DNA of 6,435 nt, from the NCBI GenBank assembly GCA_937925755.1, contig CALAMX010000011.1, positions 1-6,435 of the forward strand, written 5' to 3'. The position numbers and the translations under genes were made by a program. Positions 1 to 6,435 of the stretch are shown here, piece after piece (position 1 is the first letter of the stretch; the number at the start of each line of letters is the position of its first letter). The notes under the pieces are model-generated. The model was not told the origin of the DNA. It ran no database searches and was given only the letters and a program-made list of their open reading frames with translations. The DNA is from an uncultured Burkholderiales bacterium. GTDB lineage: Bacteria; Pseudomonadota; Gammaproteobacteria; Burkholderiales; Thiobacillaceae.

Positions 1-3168
<3,168 letters not shown>

Positions 3169-3172
<4 letters not shown>

Positions 3173-3197
3173 CAGCCCCTCGGGCGCCGCTTATATT
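3169..3197 (+). promoter_or_regulatory. Sigma-70 promoter for the str operon, overlapping the rpoC stop
   Basis: A perfect -35 box TTGACA (3169-3174) is followed by a 17-base spacer and a -10 box TATATT (3192-3197, five of six consensus positions). The -35 box begins on the last base of the final rpoC Ala codon and contains the TGA stop. Transcription would be expected to start near 3203-3205. There is no TGn extended -10. The position between rpoC and rpsL suggests it drives rpsL-rpsG-fusA-tuf. Promoter activity itself is inferred from sequence only. Confidence 0.8.
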
Positions 3198-3208
3198 CGT
3201 TCGTCTTT

Positions 3209-3244
3209 GGAAGCGGCCCGCCCTGGCGGGCCGCTTCCGGTTTT
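3209..3244 (+). terminator. Strong hairpin with short T tract between rpoC and rpsL (intrinsic terminator or attenuator)
   Basis: The arms GGAAGCGGCCCGCC (3209-3222) and GGCGGGCCGCTTCC (3225-3238) are perfectly complementary. Allowing a realistic four-base loop (CCTG) leaves 13 paired bases, mostly GC. GG and then TTTT (3241-3244) follow, after which the sequence turns to C. The T tract is short and two bases from the stem, so termination may be partial. On the minus strand no T run follows the stem, so it points along the plus strand. It could end rpoBC transcripts, attenuate the promoter only a few bases upstream, or act as a protective 5' hairpin on the str mRNA. Confidence 0.75.
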
Positions 3245-3290
3245 CCCCCGTGCTCGCAACGCCGCGCGGGTGTGATGGAATCCAACAGAT

Positions 3291-3296
3291 CGGGAA
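3291..3296 (+). promoter_or_regulatory. Weak ribosome binding site of rpsL
   Basis: CGGGAA with a GGGA core at 3292-3295 lies nine bases before the ATG at 3305. It is the poorest of the sites in this window, yet it supports the start at 3305; nothing similar precedes the in-frame ATG at 3272. Confidence 0.5.
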
Positions 3297-3304
3297 CACA
3301 TTCG

Positions 3305-3685
3305 ATGCCTACCATCAACCAACTGGTGCGGAAGCCGCGTAAGGCTCCCGTAGACAAGAGCAAGGTGCCGGCCCTGGAAGCCTGCCCGCAGAAACGCGGT
3401 GTGTGCACGCGCGTCTACACCACGACGCCGAAGAAACCCAACTCGGCTCTGCGCAAAGTCGCCAAGGTACGCCTGTCGAACGGTTACGAGGTGATCGGTT
3501 ACATTGGCGGTGAAGGCCACAACCTGCAGGAGCACTCGGTGGTGCTGGTGCGGGGGGGGCGTGTCAAAGATCTGCCCGGTGTGCGCTACCACATCGTGCG
3601 CGGTAGCCTGGACACCCAGGGCGTGAAGGACCGCAAGCAGGGCCGCTCCAAATACGGCGCAAAGCGGGCCAAGTCTGGCAAGTAA
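3305..3685 (+). CDS. rpsL: 30S ribosomal protein S12
   Basis: S12 sits at the interface side of the 30S subunit beside the decoding centre and helps control tRNA selection accuracy. The product is 126 residues (E. coli 124) and begins with the family-typical MPTINQLVRKPR. Conserved stretches follow: TTTPKKPNSALRK (39-51), the IGGEGHNLQEHS loop (67-78) and RGGRVKDLPGVRYH (83-96). The positions that mutate to streptomycin resistance are wild type: Lys43 (AAG at 3431) and Lys88 (AAA at 3566). Asp89, the residue methylthiolated by RimO in bacteria that have that enzyme, is present. An in-frame ATG at 3272 would add 11 residues but has no binding site and breaks the conserved N-terminus, so 3305 is chosen. 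A run of eight G (3552-3559) encodes part of RGGR. This is the first gene of the str operon, 132 bases after rpoC and 18 before rpsG. Confidence 0.99.
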   Translation: MPTINQLVRKPRKAPVDKSKVPALEACPQKRGVCTRVYTTTPKKPNSALRKVAKVRLSNGYEVIGYIGGEGHNLQEHSVVLVRGGRVKDLPGVRYHIVRGSLDTQGVKDRKQGRSKYGAKRAKSGK

Positions 3686-3690
3686 TTCTC

Positions 3691-3696
3691 AAGGAG
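3691..3696 (+). promoter_or_regulatory. Strong ribosome binding site of rpsG
   Basis: AAGGAG matches the anti-Shine-Dalgarno core and lies seven bases before the rpsG ATG, inside the 18-base rpsL-rpsG gap. It indicates independent efficient initiation on rpsG. Confidence 0.85.
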
Positions 3697-3703
3697 TTAA
3701 GCG

Positions 3704-4174
3704 ATGCCCCGTCGTCGAGAGGTGCCCAAGCGCGAGGTCCTGCCCGATCCCAAATACGGCAGCCAGGACGTCGCGAAATTTATCAACGTAATCATGACCA
3801 GCGGCAAAAAGGCTGTGGCCGAGCGCATCGTCTATGGCGCGTTCGAGTTGATCGAAAAGAAGAGCGGCAAGGACCCGCTCGAGGTCTTCTCGATCGCTCT
3901 CAACAATGTCAAGCCGGTGGTCGAGGTGAAGTCGCGCCGGGTCGGTGGTGCCAACTACCAGGTGCCGGTCGAAGTGCGTCCGACGCGCCGCTCGGCGCTG
4001 GCCATGCGCTGGCTGAAAGAGGCGGCGCGCAGGCGTGGTGAGAAGTCCATGGGGCAACGTCTGGCGGGCGAGCTCGTCGAGGCGGCCGAGGGGCGCGGCG
4101 GCGCCATGAAGAAGCGAGAAGAAGTGCACCGCATGGCTGAGGCCAACAAGGCCTTCTCGCACTTCCGGTTCTAG
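3704..4174 (+). CDS. rpsG: 30S ribosomal protein S7
   Basis: S7 is the primary binder that starts assembly of the 30S head, contacting the 3' domain of 16S rRNA and lying near the E site. The product is 156 residues, the usual bacterial length, starting MPRRREVPKREVLPDPKYGS. Seen in order: the basic N-terminal arm (1-12), the helix with FINVIMTSGKKAVAERIVYG (26-45), the RNA-binding and beta-hairpin region SRRVGGANYQVPVEVRP (77-93), and the C-terminal KKREEVHRMAEANKAFSHFR. It ends at TAG (4172-4174). In E. coli, S7 represses translation of its own operon by binding the roughly 100-base rpsL-rpsG gap. Here that gap is 18 bases, so the same arrangement cannot exist. fusA follows 17 bases later. 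Confidence 0.99.
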   Translation: MPRRREVPKREVLPDPKYGSQDVAKFINVIMTSGKKAVAERIVYGAFELIEKKSGKDPLEVFSIALNNVKPVVEVKSRRVGGANYQVPVEVRPTRRSALAMRWLKEAARRRGEKSMGQRLAGELVEAAEGRGGAMKKREEVHRMAEANKAFSHFRF

Positions 4175-4176
4175 AC

Positions 4177-4185
4177 GGAGAAAGG
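4177..4185 (+). promoter_or_regulatory. Ribosome binding site of fusA, supporting a GTG start
   Basis: GGAGAAAGG offers two overlapping purine cores: GGAG ends 11 bases and AAAGG six bases before the GTG at 4192. No ATG alternative exists nearby that keeps the conserved MARKTPIERYRNIG start, so this site settles the GTG codon as the start. Confidence 0.75.
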
Positions 4186-4191
4186 TTCAAA

Positions 4192-6285
4192 GTGGCACGC
4201 AAGACCCCTATCGAGCGCTACCGCAACATCGGTATTTCGGCCCACATCGACGCCGGCAAGACCACCACGACCGAGCGCATTCTCTACTACACCGGCGTGT
4301 CGCACAAGATCGGTGAGGTGCATGACGGCGCCGCCACTATGGACTGGATGGAACAGGAGCAGGAGCGGGGGATTACCATCACTTCTGCCGCCACCACCTG
4401 CTTCTGGCGCGGCATGGACCAGTCCTATCCCGAGCACCGCATCAACATCATCGACACCCCCGGCCACGTCGATTTCACTATCGAGGTGGAGCGCTCCATG
4501 CGCGTGCTCGACGGCGCCTGCATGGTCTACTGTGCGGTCGGTGGGGTGCAGCCGCAGTCCGAGACGGTGTGGCGCCAGGCCAACAAGTACAAGGTGCCGC
4601 GGCTGGCGTTCGTCAACAAGATGGACCGCACAGGCGCCAACTTCTTCCGCGTCTATGAGCAGATGCGTAGCCGCCTCAAGGCCAACCCAGTGCCGATTCA
4701 GGTGCCCATTGGCGCCGAGGACAAGTTCCAGGGTGTGGTCGACCTGGTGAAGATGAAGGCCATCATCTGGGACGAGGCCACACAGGGTATGCGCTTTGAG
4801 TACCAAGACATCCCTGCCGACCTCGTCGAGACCTGCCAAGAGTGGCGCGAGAAGATGGTCGAGGCCGCGGCCGAGGCGAACGAAGAGCTCATGAACAAAT
4901 ACCTGGAGACGGGTGAGCTCAGCGAGGCGGAGATCAAGCAAGCACTACGCGCGCGCACCATCAGCGGCGAGATCGTGCCCATGCTTTGCGGTTCTGCGTT
5001 CAAGAACAAAGGCGTGCAGGCCATGCTCGACGCGGTGATCGACTATTTGCCATCACCGGTTGACATACCACCGGTGAAGGGGGAGACGGAAAGTGGTCAA
5101 CCCGCTGAGCGCAGGGCCAGCGACGATGAGCCCTTTGCTGCGCTCGCCTTCAAGATCATGTCCGACCCCTACGTTGGCCAGCTCACCTTCCTGCGTGTCT
5201 ACTCCGGCGTGCTCAGCTCCGGCGACACCGTTCTCAACTCGGTCAAGGGCAAAAAAGAGCGCATTGGCCGTCTCCTGCAGATGCATGCCAACAACCGGGA
5301 AGAGATCAAGGAAGTGCGCGCCGGTGATATCGCCGCCGCGGTCGGCCTCAAGGAGGCCATCACTGGCGATACCCTCTGTGCCGTCGACAACCCCATCATC
5401 CTGGAGCGCATGGAGTTCCCTGAGCCGGTCATCCACGTGGCCGTGGAGCCCAAGACCAAGGCCGACCAGGAGAAGATGGGCATCGCGCTCAACCGTCTGG
5501 CACAGGAGGACCCCTCCTTCCGCGTGCGCACAGACGAAGAGTCGGGTCAGACCATCATCTCCGGCATGGGCGAGCTGCACCTGGAGATCATCGTCGACCG
5601 CATGAAGCGCGAGTTCGGCGTCGAGGCCAATGTCGGCGCGCCGCAGGTGGCCTACCGTGAGGCGATCCGCAAGACTGTCGAGTCCGAGGGCAAGTTTGTC
5701 AAGCAATCCGGTGGCAAGGGTCAGTACGGTCACGTCTGGCTCAGGCTAGAGCCGAACGAACCCGGTAAGGGCTATGAGTTCATCGATGCCATCAAGGGCG
5801 GAGTCGTGCCGCGCGAATACATCCCGGCGGTGGACAAGGGTGTGCAGGAGGCGATGAACAACGGCGTTCTGGCCGGCTTTCCGGTGGTTGACGTCAAAGT
5901 CACGCTGTTCGATGGTTCTTACCACGAGGTCGACTCATCAGAGCAGGCCTTCAAGATGGCAGCGATCATCGGTTTCAAAGACGGCATGCGCAAGGCCAAC
6001 CCGGTCCTGCTGGAGCCCATGATGGCCGTCGAGGTGGAGACGCCCGAGGACTACATGGGCGATGTGATGGGCGACCTGAACCGCCGGCGCGGTATCATCC
6101 AGGGCATGGAGGATCTGCCTGGCGGCAAGGTGATCAAGGCCGAAGTTCCACTGGCGGAAATGTTCGGCTATTCCACCGATCTGCGCTCTATGACGCAGGG
6201 GCGCGCTACTTATTCCATGGAGTTCAAGCACTACGCCGAGGCGCCTAAGAATGTCGCGGAAGCCGTGATCAACAGCAAAAAGTGA
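4192..6285 (+). CDS. fusA: Translation elongation factor G (EF-G)
   Basis: EF-G is the cytoplasmic GTPase that drives mRNA-tRNA translocation on the ribosome and, with the recycling factor, splits post-termination complexes. The product has 697 residues (E. coli 704). All GTPase motifs are intact: G1 AHIDAGKT (17-24), G2 with Thr62 in RGITI, G3 DTPGH (88-92), G4 NKMD (142-145) and G5 GSA (267-269). After the G domain with its inserted subdomain come domain II (about 310-400), domain III with RTDEESGQTIISGMGELHLE, domain IV with SGGKGQYGHVW and the tip His578 in GSYHEVDSSE (the residue that reaches into the decoding centre), and domain V with LLEPMMAVEVETPEDYMG. It starts with GTG, justified by the conserved N-terminus. 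It ends with tandem in-frame stops TGATGA (6283-6288), 14 bases before tuf. The sequence is of the standard EF-G type, closest in feel to Betaproteobacteria. Confidence 0.99.
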   Translation: MARKTPIERYRNIGISAHIDAGKTTTTERILYYTGVSHKIGEVHDGAATMDWMEQEQERGITITSAATTCFWRGMDQSYPEHRINIIDTPGHVDFTIEVERSMRVLDGACMVYCAVGGVQPQSETVWRQANKYKVPRLAFVNKMDRTGANFFRVYEQMRSRLKANPVPIQVPIGAEDKFQGVVDLVKMKAIIWDEATQGMRFEYQDIPADLVETCQEWREKMVEAAAEANEELMNKYLETGELSEAEIKQALRARTISGEIVPMLCGSAFKNKGVQAMLDAVIDYLPSPVDIPPVKGETESGQPAERRASDDEPFAALAFKIMSDPYVGQLTFLRVYSGVLSSGDTVLNSVKGKKERIGRLLQMHANNREEIKEVRAGDIAAAVGLKEAITGDTLCAVDNPIILERMEFPEPVIHVAVEPKTKADQEKMGIALNRLAQEDPSFRVRTDEESGQTIISGMGELHLEIIVDRMKREFGVEANVGAPQVAYREAIRKTVESEGKFVKQSGGKGQYGHVWLRLEPNEPGKGYEFIDAIKGGVVPREYIPAVDKGVQEAMNNGVLAGFPVVDVKVTLFDGSYHEVDSSEQAFKMAAIIGFKDGMRKANPVLLEPMMAVEVETPEDYMGDVMGDLNRRRGIIQGMEDLPGGKVIKAEVPLAEMFGYSTDLRSMTQGRATYSMEFKHYAEAPKNVAEAVINSKK

Positions 6286-6286
6286 T

Positions 6287-6290
6287 GAGG
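6287..6290 (+). promoter_or_regulatory. Ribosome binding site of tuf
   Basis: GAGG overlaps the second of the two fusA stop codons and lies nine bases before the ATG at 6300. The match to the anti-Shine-Dalgarno sequence is short. Confidence 0.5.
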
Positions 6291-6299
6291 TAGAAGCAA

Positions 6300-6435
6300 A
6301 TGGCCAAGGAAAAGTTTGAGCGAACGAAACCGCACGTGAACGTTGGGACGATTGGGCACGTGGACCATGGCAAGACGACGTTGACGGCGGCGATCACCAC
6401 GATACTGTCGAAGCGGTACGGCGGGCAGGCGAAGA
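6300..6435 (+). CDS. tuf: Elongation factor Tu, N-terminal fragment (3' end outside window)
   Basis: EF-Tu is the GTPase that brings aminoacyl-tRNA to the ribosomal A site. The first 45 codons are visible, reading MAKEKFERTKPHVNVGTIG and then the P-loop GHVDHGKT (19-26), followed by a helix starting TLTAAITTILSK. This matches the family from residue 1. The rest of the protein, normally about 395 residues, lies beyond the window, so neither completeness nor the copy (tufA or tufB) can be judged. Its place right after fusA is the str operon position usually called tufA. Codon choice is unlike fusA: Thr is ACG in six of seven cases and Gly is GGG in three of five, with an ATA Ile and a CGA Arg. 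Confidence 0.97.
   Translation, partial: MAKEKFERTKPHVNVGTIGHVDHGKTTLTAAITTILSKRYGGQAK

Noticed and set aside
3272..3304. Upstream in-frame ATG that would extend S12 by 11 residues.
   Set aside because: No ribosome binding site precedes it and the extension is not seen in the S12 family, which begins MPT(I/V)NQL at 3305.
5060..5065. TTGACA within fusA as a possible internal promoter for tuf.
   Set aside because: No -10-like sequence occurs 16-18 bases downstream (the region is GC-rich), and the bases are explained by the coding sequence.
5054..5076. Perfect 7-bp inverted repeat CACCGGT / ACCGGTG with a 9-base spacer inside fusA, resembling an operator.
   Set aside because: It encodes the conserved SPVDIPPVK linker after the G domain; the CCG and GGT codons explain it and nothing suggests regulation there.
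6283..6288. Tandem stop codons TGATGA at the end of fusA, considered as a recoding signal.
   Set aside because: The preceding EF-G length is complete and a second stop is a common safeguard; the second TGA also forms part of the tuf binding site.

Overview
This window is a stretch of conserved information-processing genes from a GC-rich proteobacterium. All genes lie on the plus strand: the 3' part of rpoC (RNA polymerase beta'), then rpsL (S12), rpsG (S7), fusA (EF-G) and the first 45 codons of a tuf gene (EF-Tu). The beta' protein carries a large insertion of about 190 residues in its trigger loop (the SI3 type), which is typical of Proteobacteria among others. EF-G and EF-Tu look most like Betaproteobacteria, or a gammaproteobacterium with the same gene order, when judged from memory of family sequences. 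rpoC lying directly before rpsL also fits those groups and differs from E. coli, where the two operons are far apart. I cannot name a genus.

Layout: rpoC fills 1-3172 and is open at its 5' end. A 132-base gap (3173-3304) separates it from rpsL and is the only non-coding stretch of any size. It holds a near-consensus sigma-70 promoter whose -35 box overlaps the rpoC stop codon. Just downstream is a very strong GC-rich hairpin followed by four T residues. From rpsL onward the genes are packed with gaps of 14-18 bases, each with a ribosome binding site, so rpsL-rpsG-fusA-tuf reads as one transcription unit (the classical str operon). It is probably driven by the promoter at the rpoC end plus any read-through from rpoBC.

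Functionally, rpoC supplies the catalytic half of RNA polymerase. S12 and S7 are 30S proteins of the decoding centre and the head. EF-G and EF-Tu are the GTPases for translocation and for aminoacyl-tRNA delivery. All visible catalytic and binding motifs are intact, and I see no frameshift, mobile element, CRISPR array, tRNA or rRNA.

I found no undescribed biological system. The points worth a second look are regulatory or evolutionary: the promoter placed immediately before a terminator-like hairpin; an rpsL-rpsG gap too short for the E. coli type of S7 autoregulatory site; and a tuf start whose codon use differs clearly from that of fusA next door.
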